Shown: positions 15,449-24,577, counted from the first letter of the stretch. The stretch: 64,000 bases of DNA from Solirubrobacteraceae bacterium (GCA_023230855.1 JALNWQ010000005.1:124001-188000); one strand, 5' to 3'. The notes: generated from the letters alone by a model not told the origin. Program-made: numbers and translations.

Positions 15449-18100
15449 TCAGCCGCCCAGGGCGTCGACGATCGCCGCACGCGCGGCGGCCAGGGCGTCG
15501 TCGGTCCGCGACGGGTCCTTGCCCCCGGCCTGGGCCATCGTCGGCTTGCCACCGCCACCGCCGCCGACGACCGCCGCCGCGACCTTCACGACGTCCCCGG
15601 CCTTGAGCCCGCGGCCGACGAGGTCGCCGTCGACGGCGACGATCAGCGCTACGCGGTCCTCTCCCGGGGCGGCGAGCACGACGGCTCCCGGCGCGCCCAG
15701 CCGGCCCTTGACGCGATCGGCGATCGCGGGGAGCGCCTTGGGATCGGCCCCGGCGGCCCGAGCGACGACCACCGGCACGCCGGCGATCTCGGTCGCCTCC
15801 GCCGCCAGCGCCTCCTCGTCGACCGTCGACGTGGCGGCCTTCGCCCCGCCGCCCTTGGCGTCCTCGCGGAGCTTGGTGATCCGCTCCGCCAGCTGCTCGG
15901 CCGGCACCCGCGCCGCGGCAGCGGCGTCGTCGAGCTGCCGGTCGCGCTCGCGCAGCAGGCCGACCGCGGCCGGGCCGGTGATCGCCTCGATCCGGCGGAC
16001 GTTGGCGCTGCTGGACCCCTCGGCGGTGACCTTGAACAGGCCGATCTCGGCGGTCGCGCCGACGTGGGTGCCGCCGCACAGCTCGCGGCTGAACGACCCG
16101 TCGCCGATCTGGACCATCCGCACGATGTCGCCGTACTTCTCGCCGAAGAGCGCCTGGGCGCCCAGCGCCTTGGCCTCGTCGAGGGTCGTCTCGATCGCCC
16201 GCACCCGGTCGTTGGCCAGGACCCCGTCGTTGACGCGGTCCTCGACCCAGCGCAGGTCCTCGGGGTCGAGCTTGGCCGGGTGGCTGAAGTCGAACCGCAG
16301 CTTGTCGGGGCGGACCGCCGAGCCCTTCTGGTGGACGTGCTCGCCGAGCCGCTCGCGCAGCGCCGCGTGGAGCAGGTGGGTGGCGGTGTGGTTCGCGGCG
16401 GTCGCGTGGCGCAGCGCGGGGTCGACGGTCGCGACGACCGCCGTCCCGGCCGTGAGCGCCGCCGGGTCGCCGGTGGCCGGGGCCACCTCGATCGCCTGGT
16501 CGTCGCCGGCCCGGACGAGGCCGACGACCCGCACAGTCACCGCGCCGTCGTCGGTCGCGATCGTGCCGACGTCGGACACCTGGCCGCCGCCCTCGGGGTA
16601 GAAGGGCGACTCGGCGAGCTTGACGTACGTGCGGCCGTCCTCCTCGAGGACCCCGACGATCGTCGTGATCCGCTCGAGCGTCTCGTAGCCGACGAACGTC
16701 GTCGGCTCCGCGTCGATCCGGGCGGCGATCGACCCGGCCGCCGCGCCACCGTGGTCGCCGCGGCGCGACCCGGCCTTCGAGCGCTCGCGCTGCTCGGCCA
16801 TGAGGCGGTCGAACTCGGCCTGGCCGTTCCAGGCGACGCCGCGCTCGGCGGCGAGCTCGATCGTCAGCTCGACGGGGAACCCGTGGGTGTCGTGGAGCTT
16901 GAACGCGTCGGCGCCCGTGACCGCCCCCTGCGCGAGCAGGGCCTCGAGGAGCTTGAGTCCCTCGGTGAGCGTCCGGCTGAAGCCGTCCTCCTCGGCCGTC
17001 ACCCAGGTCCGGATCTCCTCACGGCGCTCGACGAGCTCGGGGTAGGCGGCGCCCATCGTCTCGACGACGACGTCGAGGTACCGACCGAGGAGCGCCCCGT
17101 CGATCCCGATCCGACGCCCCTGGACGACCGCGCGACGCATGAGCCGGCGCAGGACGTACCCGCGGTCCTCGTTCGACGGGACGACGCCGTCGGAGATGAG
17201 GAACGTCATGCCGCGCGTGTGATCGGCGAGGATCCGCATCGCGCGGTCGACGTCGTCGTCCCCCGCCTCGTAGCGCTTGCCGGAGAGCTCCTCGCCCAGG
17301 GCGATGAGCGGCGCGAACTGGTCGGTCTCGAAGATCGTCTCCTTGCCCTGCAGGAGCATCGCCATCCGGTTGAGCCCCATGCCGGTGTCGATGTTGCTCG
17401 TCGGCAGCGGCACGAGCGTCGACGACCCGTCCTCGTGCGTCGTCTGGTCGTACTGCATGAGCACGAGGTTCCAGAACTCCATGAACCGGTCGGACTCGTC
17501 CTGGCCGGGCGCCGTCGCGTCGCCGTACGCCGGGCCGCGGTCGAGGTACAGCTCGGTGCACGGACCGCACGGACCGTTGGGGCCGGCCTGCCAGAAGTTG
17601 TCGTCGCGGCCGAGCTCGACGATCCGCTCGCGCGGGACGCCGACCTCGAGCCAGTGCTCGATCGACTCGGTGTCCGGGCCGAGGCCCAGCCCCTCGTCGC
17701 CGCCGAAGACCGTCACCCAGACCTTGTCGGGGTCGAACCCGAACCCCTGCGTCGTGAGCTCCCACGCGTAGGCGATCGCCTCGCGCTTGAAGTAGTCGCC
17801 GATCGAGAAGTTGCCGAGCATCTCGAAGCACGTGAGGTGCCGGGCGGTGACGCCGACGTTGTCGATGTCCGGGGTGCGGAAGCACTTCTGGCAGCTCGTC
17901 AGGCGGGTCGCGGGCGGCTGCTCGGCCCCGAGGAAGTACGGCTTGAGCGGGTGCATGCCCGCCGTCGTCAGGAGGACGGACGGGTCGTGCTGGGCGGGGA
18001 CGAGCGACGCCGACGCCAGCCGCCGGTGGTCCCGGTCGGCGAAGAACTTCAGGAACGTCTCGCGGATCTCGTCGCTGCTGACCGGCCGATCGGTGCTCAC
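15449..18100 (-). CDS. alaS: Alanyl-tRNA synthetase
   Basis: Class II synthetase charging tRNA-Ala (883 aa, normal). The catalytic domain begins SSDEIRETFLKFFADRDH, with LLTTAGMHPLKPYFLG and the CFRTPDIDNVG and ARHLTCFEMLGNFS segments. The editing domain has HTATHLLHAAL and CGGTHV zinc-binding motifs, and a Gly-rich C-Ala domain (VVGGGGGGKPTMAQAGGKDP) closes it. GTG 18100 is chosen because residues before it do not belong to the family. It faces the next LLM gene across 72 bp and heads the minus-strand run towards pilC. Confidence 0.96.
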   Translation of the reverse strand: MSTDRPVSSDEIRETFLKFFADRDHRRLASASLVPAQHDPSVLLTTAGMHPLKPYFLGAEQPPATRLTSCQKCFRTPDIDNVGVTARHLTCFEMLGNFSIGDYFKREAIAYAWELTTQGFGFDPDKVWVTVFGGDEGLGLGPDTESIEHWLEVGVPRERIVELGRDDNFWQAGPNGPCGPCTELYLDRGPAYGDATAPGQDESDRFMEFWNLVLMQYDQTTHEDGSSTLVPLPTSNIDTGMGLNRMAMLLQGKETIFETDQFAPLIALGEELSGKRYEAGDDDVDRAMRILADHTRGMTFLISDGVVPSNEDRGYVLRRLMRRAVVQGRRIGIDGALLGRYLDVVVETMGAAYPELVERREEIRTWVTAEEDGFSRTLTEGLKLLEALLAQGAVTGADAFKLHDTHGFPVELTIELAAERGVAWNGQAEFDRLMAEQRERSKAGSRRGDHGGAAAGSIAARIDAEPTTFVGYETLERITTIVGVLEEDGRTYVKLAESPFYPEGGGQVSDVGTIATDDGAVTVRVVGLVRAGDDQAIEVAPATGDPAALTAGTAVVATVDPALRHATAANHTATHLLHAALRERLGEHVHQKGSAVRPDKLRFDFSHPAKLDPEDLRWVEDRVNDGVLANDRVRAIETTLDEAKALGAQALFGEKYGDIVRMVQIGDGSFSRELCGGTHVGATAEIGLFKVTAEGSSSANVRRIEAITGPAAVGLLRERDRQLDDAAAAARVPAEQLAERITKLREDAKGGGAKAATSTVDEEALAAEATEIAGVPVVVARAAGADPKALPAIADRVKGRLGAPGAVVLAAPGEDRVALIVAVDGDLVGRGLKAGDVVKVAAAVVGGGGGGKPTMAQAGGKDPSRTDDALAAARAAIVDALGG

Positions 18101-18172
18101 ACCCGGCGATTGTGGCGGAAACGGTCCCCCGACCGTCACCACGGGGCGGTCGGCCGGTGCGAGGATCGCCTC

Positions 18173-19084
18173 ATGCCGACCGACCGCACCGCGCCCCGGC
18201 TCGGGGTCTTCCTCACGCCGCTCGCCGACGACGTCGCCCACGTCCGCGAGCTGGCCCGCACCGCCGACCGCGTCGGCCTGGACCTCGTCGGGATCCAGGA
18301 CCACCCGTACCAGCGGCGGTTCGTCGACACCTGGGCGCTCATGGCGACCGTCCTCGCCGACACCACGCGGATCACGGTGTTCCCCGACGTCGCGAACCTG
18401 CCACTGCGGCCGCCCGCGGTGCTGGCGAAGACCGCGGCGTCGCTCGACCTGCTGTCGGGCGGCCGGTTCGAGCTGGGCCTCGGCGCCGGAGGGTTCTGGG
18501 ACGCGATCGAGGCGATGGGCGGCCCGCGGCGCACGCCCGGTGCGTCGGTCGACGCGCTCGTCGAGGCGATCGAGGTCCTGCGACTCATGTGGTCCGGCGA
18601 CCGCAACCTGCGGTACGACGGCGACCACTACCGCCTGGCGGGCGCCCACGCCGCGCCGGCAACCCCGCACCCGGTCGGGATCTGGCTCGGCGCGTACGGG
18701 CCGCGGATGCTGCGCACCACCGGCCGGCTGGCCGACGGCTGGGTGCCGTCGCTGGGGTTCGCCGACCGCGCCGAGCTCCGGGACGCGCACCGCCGGATCG
18801 ACGACGCGGCGACCGACGCCGGGCGCGACCCGTCCACGATCCGCCGGGTGCTGAACATCACCGGTGCGGTGCTGCCGGCCGGCGAGGGTCGCCGCGAGCT
18901 CGACGGCAAGGGCATGGCGCGTGGCGCGATCGCCGGCGACCCGGCCGCGTGGGTCGACCACCTGGCGCCGTTCGTCGAGGACGGGTTCGACGCGTTCGTC
19001 CTGGGGTTCGCCGACGAGACGGTCGACCAGGTCCGGCGGTGGGGCGAGGAGGTCGCGCCGCTCGTGGCGGACCGGCTGGGCTGA
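18173..19084 (+). CDS. LLM-class F420-dependent-type oxidoreductase
   Basis: A 303-aa luciferase-like TIM-barrel oxidoreductase. It shows LGVFLTPLADD at the start, VGIQDHPYQRRFVDTW (about 41-56), LDLLSGGRFELGLGAGGFW (about 94-112), and a late ADGWVPSLGF and AEHAC-less tail typical of F420-dependent members. The cofactor assignment is inferred from this pattern. GAGGATCGCCTC precedes the ATG and includes a Shine-Dalgarno-like GAGGA. It is divergent from alaS and followed by a hairpin. Confidence 0.82.
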   Translation: MPTDRTAPRLGVFLTPLADDVAHVRELARTADRVGLDLVGIQDHPYQRRFVDTWALMATVLADTTRITVFPDVANLPLRPPAVLAKTAASLDLLSGGRFELGLGAGGFWDAIEAMGGPRRTPGASVDALVEAIEVLRLMWSGDRNLRYDGDHYRLAGAHAAPATPHPVGIWLGAYGPRMLRTTGRLADGWVPSLGFADRAELRDAHRRIDDAATDAGRDPSTIRRVLNITGAVLPAGEGRRELDGKGMARGAIAGDPAAWVDHLAPFVEDGFDAFVLGFADETVDQVRRWGEEVAPLVADRLG

Positions 19085-19099
19085 CCCGCCGACCGGCCC

Positions 19100-19119
19100 G
19101 CCGCGTCGACGGGCGCGGC
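19100..19119 (+). terminator. Hairpin after the LLM gene
   Basis: Arms GCCGCG/CGCGGC of 6 bp around an 8-nt loop, 15 bp after the stop of the LLM gene and before the promoter of the two-component pair. There is no T-run, so the assignment is tentative. Confidence 0.4.
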
Positions 19120-19157
19120 GAACGGCCCGTGCCCCCACGCCCGGAGCGCGGCCCACG

Positions 19158-19163
19158 TACCCT
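19158..19163 (+). promoter_or_regulatory. TANNNT -10 box of the response regulator gene
   Basis: TACCCT ends 6 nt before the ATG at 19170, predicting a leaderless transcript for the two-component operon. Confidence 0.5.
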
Positions 19164-19169
19164 CCGGGC

Positions 19170-19850
19170 ATGGCGCAGGTCCTCGTGGTCGACGATGAGC
19201 CGGCGGTCGTCACCGCGCTCGACCGGGCGCTGCGGCTCGACGGCCACGAGGTCGCCGTCGCCGCGGACGGGACCACCGCGCTCGACCTGCTGGCGGACGT
19301 GACGACCGACCTCGTCGTGCTCGACGTCATGTTGCCCGGCGTGGACGGCGTCGAGGTCTGCCGCCGGCTCCGTGCGGACGGGGACGACACGCCGATCCTC
19401 CTGCTCACCGCCCGCGACGCGCTCGAGGACCGCGTCGACGGCCTCGACGCCGGCGCCGACGACTACCTCACCAAGCCGTTCGCGCTGCGCGAGCTGCGGG
19501 CGCGCGTGCGGGCGCTGCTGCGCCGCACCGCCGACGGCCCCGCCGCCGACGGGATCCTGCGGTTCCGGGACCTGACGCTCGACCCCGCCACGCGCGCCGC
19601 CACGCGCGGCCGTCGCGCGCTCGAGCTCACGCGGACCGAGGCGCGGCTGCTCGAGGTCCTGCTCCGCCATCCGCACGAGGTCCTCACCCGGAAGGCGATC
19701 TTCGAGCACGTCTGGGGCTACGACCTGGGGGCCACGTCCAACGCGCTCGGCGTCTACGTCGGGTACCTGCGCCGCAAGACCGAGGCCGGCGGCGAGCCGC
19801 GGCTGCTCCAGACCGTCCGCGGGGTCGGCTACCGGCTGGGCGACCGGTGA
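19170..19850 (+). CDS. OmpR-family response regulator
   Basis: A 226-aa DNA-binding response regulator. The receiver domain (about 1-118) has the acidic pair DDE at 8-10, the phospho-acceptor Asp in LVVLDVMLPG (about Asp52) and the conserved Lys in TKPF (about 102). The winged-helix domain (about 130-224) ends with VRGVGYRLGD. The gene overlaps the downstream histidine kinase by 4 bp (GTGA), so they form a cognate pair. The signal is unknown. Confidence 0.94.
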   Translation: MAQVLVVDDEPAVVTALDRALRLDGHEVAVAADGTTALDLLADVTTDLVVLDVMLPGVDGVEVCRRLRADGDDTPILLLTARDALEDRVDGLDAGADDYLTKPFALRELRARVRALLRRTADGPAADGILRFRDLTLDPATRAATRGRRALELTRTEARLLEVLLRHPHEVLTRKAIFEHVWGYDLGATSNALGVYVGYLRRKTEAGGEPRLLQTVRGVGYRLGDR

Positions 19851-21352
19851 CGCTCGGCCGGCGGGTCACGCTGACGCTCGCGCTCGTGGCCGCCGTCGTG
19901 TCGACGCTGGGCGGGACCGCCGCGTGGGTCGCGACCCGCACGGTGCTCAAGGGCAACGTCGACGACGCGCTCGTCGCGCAGGTCGAGCGGTTCCGGCAGG
20001 GCGACCGGCCGGCCGAGCTCATGCAGGCGCTCGACGCCCTCGTCGGACCGGACGGCGCCGCCGACGCGCAGGACGTGGCCCTCGACGGGGACGACGCCGA
20101 CCGGCGGCGCCTGGAGCGCCTGGGGAGGGACGGCGACCCCGCCCGGTTCACGGCCCCGCCGGCCCGGTTCGGAGGCCCCGCCGACTACGCGCAGGCGATC
20201 GTCCCCCGGGGGCGGGTGACGCTGCGGGGCGACCTCGAGCTGCCGATCGACGACGAGGACCGGCGGGCCGTCCGCGACGGCGGCACCTCCCGGCCGCGGA
20301 CGGTGCACGTCGGCGGCGCCCCGATCCGCATCGTCACCGCCGGCGTCCCCGGGGGCGGGATCCAGTTCGGGCGGCCGGTGAGCGTCCTGCGCAGCACGCT
20401 CACGACGCTGGCGCTCGTCCTCGGCGTGCTGGGGATCGTCACGGTGATCGTCGCGGCCGCCCTGGGGCGCGCGGCGGCGCGCCGCGTGCTGCGACCGGTG
20501 ACCGACCTCGCCGACGCCGCCGCCCACGTCGAGGCGACCGGGGCGTTGGACCGGCGCCTGCCGGTGACGTCGACCGACGAGGTCGGCGCGCTGACCGCCC
20601 GGTTCAACGGCATGCTCCACCGCCTGCAGGGCTCCCGCGACGCGCTCGACCGCAGCCTCGCCGAGCAGCGCAACCTCGTCGCCGACGCGTCGCACGAGTT
20701 GCGCACCCCGGTGACGAGCCTACGGACGAACGCCGAGGTCCTGTTGGAGGACAGCGACGCGATCCCCGCCGACGAGCGCGAGCGGATCCTCGTCGATCTG
20801 CGGGACCAGGCCGAGGAGCTGAGCCGGCTCGTCGGGGACCTGACCGAGCTCGCCCGCGACGAGTCGGGACCGGCCGGCGGCACCGTCCCGGTCGAGGTCC
20901 GCGCCGCGATCGACGAGGCGGTCGCCCGGGCGCGACGCGACCACCGCGACGCGACGTTCGTCGTCGACCCGGGACCGGACGTCGCCGTCGACGCCCGACC
21001 CGACCGCCTCGCCCGGGCGCTGGGCAACCTGCTGGACAACGCGGCGCTCCACGCCGCCGCGCGCGGGTCGATCACGGTGACCCACGACGCCGACGCGGGC
21101 GGCCACGTCACGATCCGGGTGGTCGACCACGGCCCGGGGATCGCCCCCGCCGATCGCGAGCGGATCTTCGACCGGTTCTGGCGCGGCGACGGATCCCGAG
21201 AGCGCCCCGGGAGCGGCCTGGGACTGGCGATCGTGGCGCAGGTCGCGCGTCGTCACGGTGGCGTCGCGTGGGCAGAGGAGACGCCGGGCGGCGGGGCGAC
21301 CCTCGCCCTGCGCCTGCCGCTCCGCCGCGCGTCGCCGTCGTCGCCGGCGTGA
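19847..21352 (+). CDS. Sensor histidine kinase with HAMP domain
   Basis: A 501-aa membrane kinase pairing with the OmpR regulator. It has an N-terminal transmembrane helix (about 5-27), an extracytoplasmic sensor region of about 150 aa rich in Asp/Arg, a second helix (about 183-207) and HAMP (about 208-262). The dimerisation/phosphoacceptor box is VADASHELRTP (His about 284). The ATPase has NLLDNAALHAA (N box), DHGPGIAP (G1) and GSGLGLAI (G2). The sensor region resembles no ligand-binding family I recognise. A perfect hairpin follows the stop. Confidence 0.94.
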   Translation: MTLGRRVTLTLALVAAVVSTLGGTAAWVATRTVLKGNVDDALVAQVERFRQGDRPAELMQALDALVGPDGAADAQDVALDGDDADRRRLERLGRDGDPARFTAPPARFGGPADYAQAIVPRGRVTLRGDLELPIDDEDRRAVRDGGTSRPRTVHVGGAPIRIVTAGVPGGGIQFGRPVSVLRSTLTTLALVLGVLGIVTVIVAAALGRAAARRVLRPVTDLADAAAHVEATGALDRRLPVTSTDEVGALTARFNGMLHRLQGSRDALDRSLAEQRNLVADASHELRTPVTSLRTNAEVLLEDSDAIPADERERILVDLRDQAEELSRLVGDLTELARDESGPAGGTVPVEVRAAIDEAVARARRDHRDATFVVDPGPDVAVDARPDRLARALGNLLDNAALHAAARGSITVTHDADAGGHVTIRVVDHGPGIAPADRERIFDRFWRGDGSRERPGSGLGLAIVAQVARRHGGVAWAEETPGGGATLALRLPLRRASPSSPA

Positions 21353-21354
21353 CC

Positions 21355-21384
21355 GACGCCGCGCACGGCCCGGAGCGCGGCGTC
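21355..21384. terminator. Bidirectional hairpin between the kinase and mnmA genes
   Basis: Perfect 10-bp arms GACGCCGCGC/GCGCGGCGTC with a 10-nt loop lie in the 45-bp gap between two converging stop codons. The position fits a shared terminator, though no T-run follows. Confidence 0.65.
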
Positions 21385-21397
21385 CGGATGCGTCGGC

Positions 21398-22840
21398 TCA
21401 GGCGAGCGTGCCGGAGCCGACGACGACGTCGCCCTCCAGCAGCATCGCCGCCTGCCCGGGCGCCGCGCGGACGAGCGGGTCGCGCAGCACGACCACGCCG
21501 CTGCCCCGCTCCCCCGGGTCCGGCGCGGCGACGACGCGGGCCGACCGGGGCTGCTGGCGGTAGCGGAGCTTGACCCCGTCGACGCGGGCCGCGTCGCGGT
21601 GCAGGATGAGGTCGCGCAGCTCCACGCGGTCGGTGAGCAGCCGCTCCCGCGGGCCGATCGCGACGGTGTTCGTCGCGACGTCGGTCGCCACGACGTAGCG
21701 CGGCTCGCCGGCGGCGACCCCCAGGCCGCGGCGCTGCCCCAGCGTGTAGAGGTGGGCGCCACGGTGCTCGCCGACGACCTCGCCGGTGTCGACGTCGGTC
21801 ACCGGTCCGGGGGTCGCGTCCAGCCCGCCGTGGGTGGCGAGGAACGTCGACGAGCCGGTGCCGGCGAGGAAGCACAGGTCCTGGCTGTCGGGCGTGCGCG
21901 CCACCGGCAGGCCGGCCTCCTCGGCGATCTCCCGCACGCGGAGCTTCGTCAGCCGTCCGAGCGGAAACCGCATCCTCGCGATCGACGTCCGCTCCAGGGC
22001 GCTGAGCATGTACGCCTGATCCTTGCCCGGGTCGACCGCCAGGCGCAGCAGGCCGTCGTCGGTCGTCCGCGCGTAGTGGCCGGTGGTGAGCGTCGCGCAC
22101 CCCAGGCGGTCGGCGAGGTCGAGCATCGCGTCCAGGCGGACCTCGCCGTTGCAGCGCACGCACGGGTTGGGGGTGCGTCCGGCGCGGTGCTCGGCGATCC
22201 ACGGGTCGACGACCCCCGCACGGAACGCGTCGCGCAGGTCGAGGGTGAGGTGCGGCAGGCCCATCCGGTGGGCCAGGTCGCGGGCGCGGCGCACCGCGGA
22301 GTGCGAGCAGCAGGAGGACTCCGCGTCGTTGGCCGGATCCCGCCAGAGCTCCAGGGTCACCGCGACGGCGTCCGGTCCGGCGTGCAGCGCCGCCACGGCG
22401 CTGTCGACGCCGCCGCTCATCGCCACGAGGGTCGGGCCGTCGCCCGCGGACACGGACGACGCGTCGTCCGCGGACCCGTCGGCCGCCACCGCGGTGCCCA
22501 GCGCCCGGTGCAGCGCGTCGACGACGAGCTCGGCCGCGTGGCGCTTGCCGGGGTGCAGGCCACCGACCTCGTCGGCGACGACGTCGACGGAGATCCGGGC
22601 CGCGTCGCGCACCGTCGCCCCGCGCAGCAGGCCGACGGCGACCGACCCGCAGACGGTCAGCGCCCCGCAGCCCTCGGCCACGAACCCCGCGTCGACCACC
22701 CGCGTCCCCGCCACCCGCACGACGACCCGCACGAGGTCGCCGCAGGCGGCGCCGCCGGCCACCCCGTCGTGCCCTCCGTCGGGCAGCTCCCCGAGGCCCT
22801 CGGGGGTGCGCAGGTGCTCCTCGTAGCGCCAGTCGGCCAC
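21398..22840 (-). CDS. mnmA: IscU/NifU-like scaffold fused to tRNA 2-thiouridylase MnmA
   Basis: A 480-aa two-domain protein. Residues 1-115 form an IscU-like Fe-S scaffold domain: YEEHLRTPEGLGEL, AACGDL (Cys33) and EGCGALTVCGS (Cys58, Cys64). The third ligand position of IscU (HCS in the family) is His101-Ala102 here. Residues 137-480 form MnmA, which thiolates U34 of Lys/Glu/Gln tRNAs: PP-loop SGGVDS (142-147), NPCVRCN with nucleophile Cys227, and SQDLCF with catalytic Cys323. GTG 22840 was chosen because the scaffold homology begins there and TACCCT lies 6 nt upstream. The fusion suggests direct hand-over of sulfur or an Fe-S cluster. No cysteine desulfurase gene is in view. Confidence 0.9.
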   Translation of the reverse strand: MADWRYEEHLRTPEGLGELPDGGHDGVAGGAACGDLVRVVVRVAGTRVVDAGFVAEGCGALTVCGSVAVGLLRGATVRDAARISVDVVADEVGGLHPGKRHAAELVVDALHRALGTAVAADGSADDASSVSAGDGPTLVAMSGGVDSAVAALHAGPDAVAVTLELWRDPANDAESSCCSHSAVRRARDLAHRMGLPHLTLDLRDAFRAGVVDPWIAEHRAGRTPNPCVRCNGEVRLDAMLDLADRLGCATLTTGHYARTTDDGLLRLAVDPGKDQAYMLSALERTSIARMRFPLGRLTKLRVREIAEEAGLPVARTPDSQDLCFLAGTGSSTFLATHGGLDATPGPVTDVDTGEVVGEHRGAHLYTLGQRRGLGVAAGEPRYVVATDVATNTVAIGPRERLLTDRVELRDLILHRDAARVDGVKLRYRQQPRSARVVAAPDPGERGSGVVVLRDPLVRAAPGQAAMLLEGDVVVGSGTLA

Positions 22841-22846
22841 CGGACG

Positions 22847-22852
22847 AGGGTA
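22847..22852 (-). promoter_or_regulatory. TANNNT -10 box of the mnmA fusion gene
   Basis: TACCCT on the minus strand ends 6 nt before GTG 22840. No Shine-Dalgarno sequence is present, which fits leaderless translation. Confidence 0.5.
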
Positions 22853-22931
22853 GACCGTCCGGAGGAGCGCACGTTCGCGGCGGGCTCCGCGTCGCCCGTC
22901 GACGCCGACCGCGTGACCGCCGCCCGGTTTG

Positions 22932-22949
22932 GGTGTACGGTTGTGCACC
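22932..22949. promoter_or_regulatory. Imperfect palindrome upstream of the hydrolase gene
   Basis: GGTGTAC-GGTT-GTGCACC is a 7-bp inverted repeat with one mismatch, containing a TACGGT hexamer (22936-22941) that could be a -10 box. It lies in the intergenic region between the divergent mnmA and hydrolase genes, about 50 bp before GTG 23000. A repressor site is a reasonable guess. Confidence 0.4.
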
Positions 22950-22999
22950 GGACGGCGTGGGCGTCGTCCGCCCCCACCCCCGCGACCCGGAGACCACCC

Positions 23000-24526
23000 G
23001 TGCAGCCCACCGAGATCGAGCACGCCGGACGCGTCGCCGCCGACGCCTTCGCCGGTGGCGTCACGCACGTCCAGGCCCTGCACCGCGCGATCGCTCGTCG
23101 CGCGACCGGACGGACCGGGTGGGGCCGTGGCCTCCCCCGCCCCGTCCGCGACGGGTTCGGCGCCGTGTCGGTCGGGCACGACGTCATCGCCGACGGCGTC
23201 TACGCCGCCGTCCGCGTCACCGGCGCGGTCGCGCTGCGCGGAGTCGGGCTCGGCCTGGCGGCGGCGCGGTCCGACCGCGCCCTGGCCGCCGCCCCCGCAC
23301 GGCTCGGCGACGGGGCGCGACGCGACGACGACGTCCCGCCCGGATCCGGCGCGCGCCCGAGGGCTCGCTCCACGTCCGCCGCGGACCCCACGGCCGCCAC
23401 GCCGTCCACGTCCGCCACGCCGTCCACGGCCGTCGCCCGCGATCCGCGACCCCTGCGCGACCACCCGGTCGGCGGCGCCGTGCTCGGGGCGCTGGAGGGC
23501 GCGTTCGGTCACCGGTTCACCGCCGAGGACGGCGCCCTCGCGCTGCCGATGACCGTGCGGCGCCACGGCGCGGACCTGCCGCTGGAGCCCGAGGCGCTGC
23601 GCCGGGCGTTCCCCCTGCCCAGCGGCCGGGTCGCCGTCCTCGTGCACGGCCTGTGCATGACCGACGCCGGCTGGTCGATGCGCCCGCGCGGGCTGGCCCC
23701 GGACGCGCCCGCCGAGCAGCTCGACCCGTACGCCCGCCGGCTCAAGCGCGACCTCGGCATCGACGTCGTCGCGATCCGCTACCCGTCGGGGCGCCGGATC
23801 CCCGCCAACGGGGCGGCGCTCGCCAACCTGCTGGAGCGCCTGTGCGCCGCGTGGCCCGGCGACGTGCGCGAGCTCGCGCTCATCGGTCACTCGTTGGGCG
23901 GCCTGGTGGCGCGCAGCGCGTGCGCCGAGGGCGTCGCCGCCGGGCACCACTGGCCGTCGCGGGTGCGCCAGGTCGTGCTCCTCGGCAGCCCCAACCTCGG
24001 GGCCAACCTCGAGCGATGGGCCAGCACCGCGTCGTGGCTCGCCGGGCGCCTGCCCGAGACCCGGGTCCTGCGCGACCTGCTCGAGCTGCGCAGCGACGCG
24101 ATCCTCGACCTCCGCGACGGCCTGCTGCACCACGACGACGTACCGCTCGCCGAGGAGGCGTGGCCGTGGCGGGCGCGCCCCGGACGCTCCGGAGGGCGCG
24201 TGCCGCTCCTCCCGGGCGTCCGTCACCACGCGATCGCGGTGACCCTGGGCCGCGACCCCGACGGGTGGCTGTCGCGGTCGGTGCTCGGCGACCTCCTCGT
24301 CACCCCGACGAGCGCCACCGGCGCGTCGACCTGCGACCGCCGCCTGCCGCTGCGCGACGGCGACGCGGTCGTCCTCGGCGGCCTCGACCACTTCGACCTG
24401 CTGAGCCACCCCCGCGCGTACGAGCACCTGCGCACGTGGCTCGCCGCCGCGCCGGCGCTGCCGGCCGCCGGCGGCACGCTCACCGGGTCCGTCGACGGCG
24501 ACGCCGTCGAGCTGCCGGGGGCCTGA
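23000..24526 (+). CDS. Alpha/beta hydrolase, PGAP1/lipase-like
   Basis: A 508-aa protein with a hydrolase core in its second half: VAVLVHGLCMTDAGW (oxyanion region, about 211-225) and nucleophile elbow GHSLGG with Ser about 298, followed by LLGSPNLGANL. The acid and His are probably in the last 100 residues (GGLDHFDLL). The N-terminal 100 residues are Ala-rich and helical without a signal peptide. A low-complexity linker (about 110-150) joins the two. Substrate unknown; lipid or polyester ester bonds are typical for relatives. GTG 23000 follows CGGAG. Confidence 0.75.
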   Translation: MQPTEIEHAGRVAADAFAGGVTHVQALHRAIARRATGRTGWGRGLPRPVRDGFGAVSVGHDVIADGVYAAVRVTGAVALRGVGLGLAAARSDRALAAAPARLGDGARRDDDVPPGSGARPRARSTSAADPTAATPSTSATPSTAVARDPRPLRDHPVGGAVLGALEGAFGHRFTAEDGALALPMTVRRHGADLPLEPEALRRAFPLPSGRVAVLVHGLCMTDAGWSMRPRGLAPDAPAEQLDPYARRLKRDLGIDVVAIRYPSGRRIPANGAALANLLERLCAAWPGDVRELALIGHSLGGLVARSACAEGVAAGHHWPSRVRQVVLLGSPNLGANLERWASTASWLAGRLPETRVLRDLLELRSDAILDLRDGLLHHDDVPLAEEAWPWRARPGRSGGRVPLLPGVRHHAIAVTLGRDPDGWLSRSVLGDLLVTPTSATGASTCDRRLPLRDGDAVVLGGLDHFDLLSHPRAYEHLRTWLAAAPALPAAGGTLTGSVDGDAVELPGA

Positions 24527-24577
24527 CGCGCCGGCGCGCCCCGCCGCCGTCCGGCCCCCGACCGTAGGATCGGGGCC

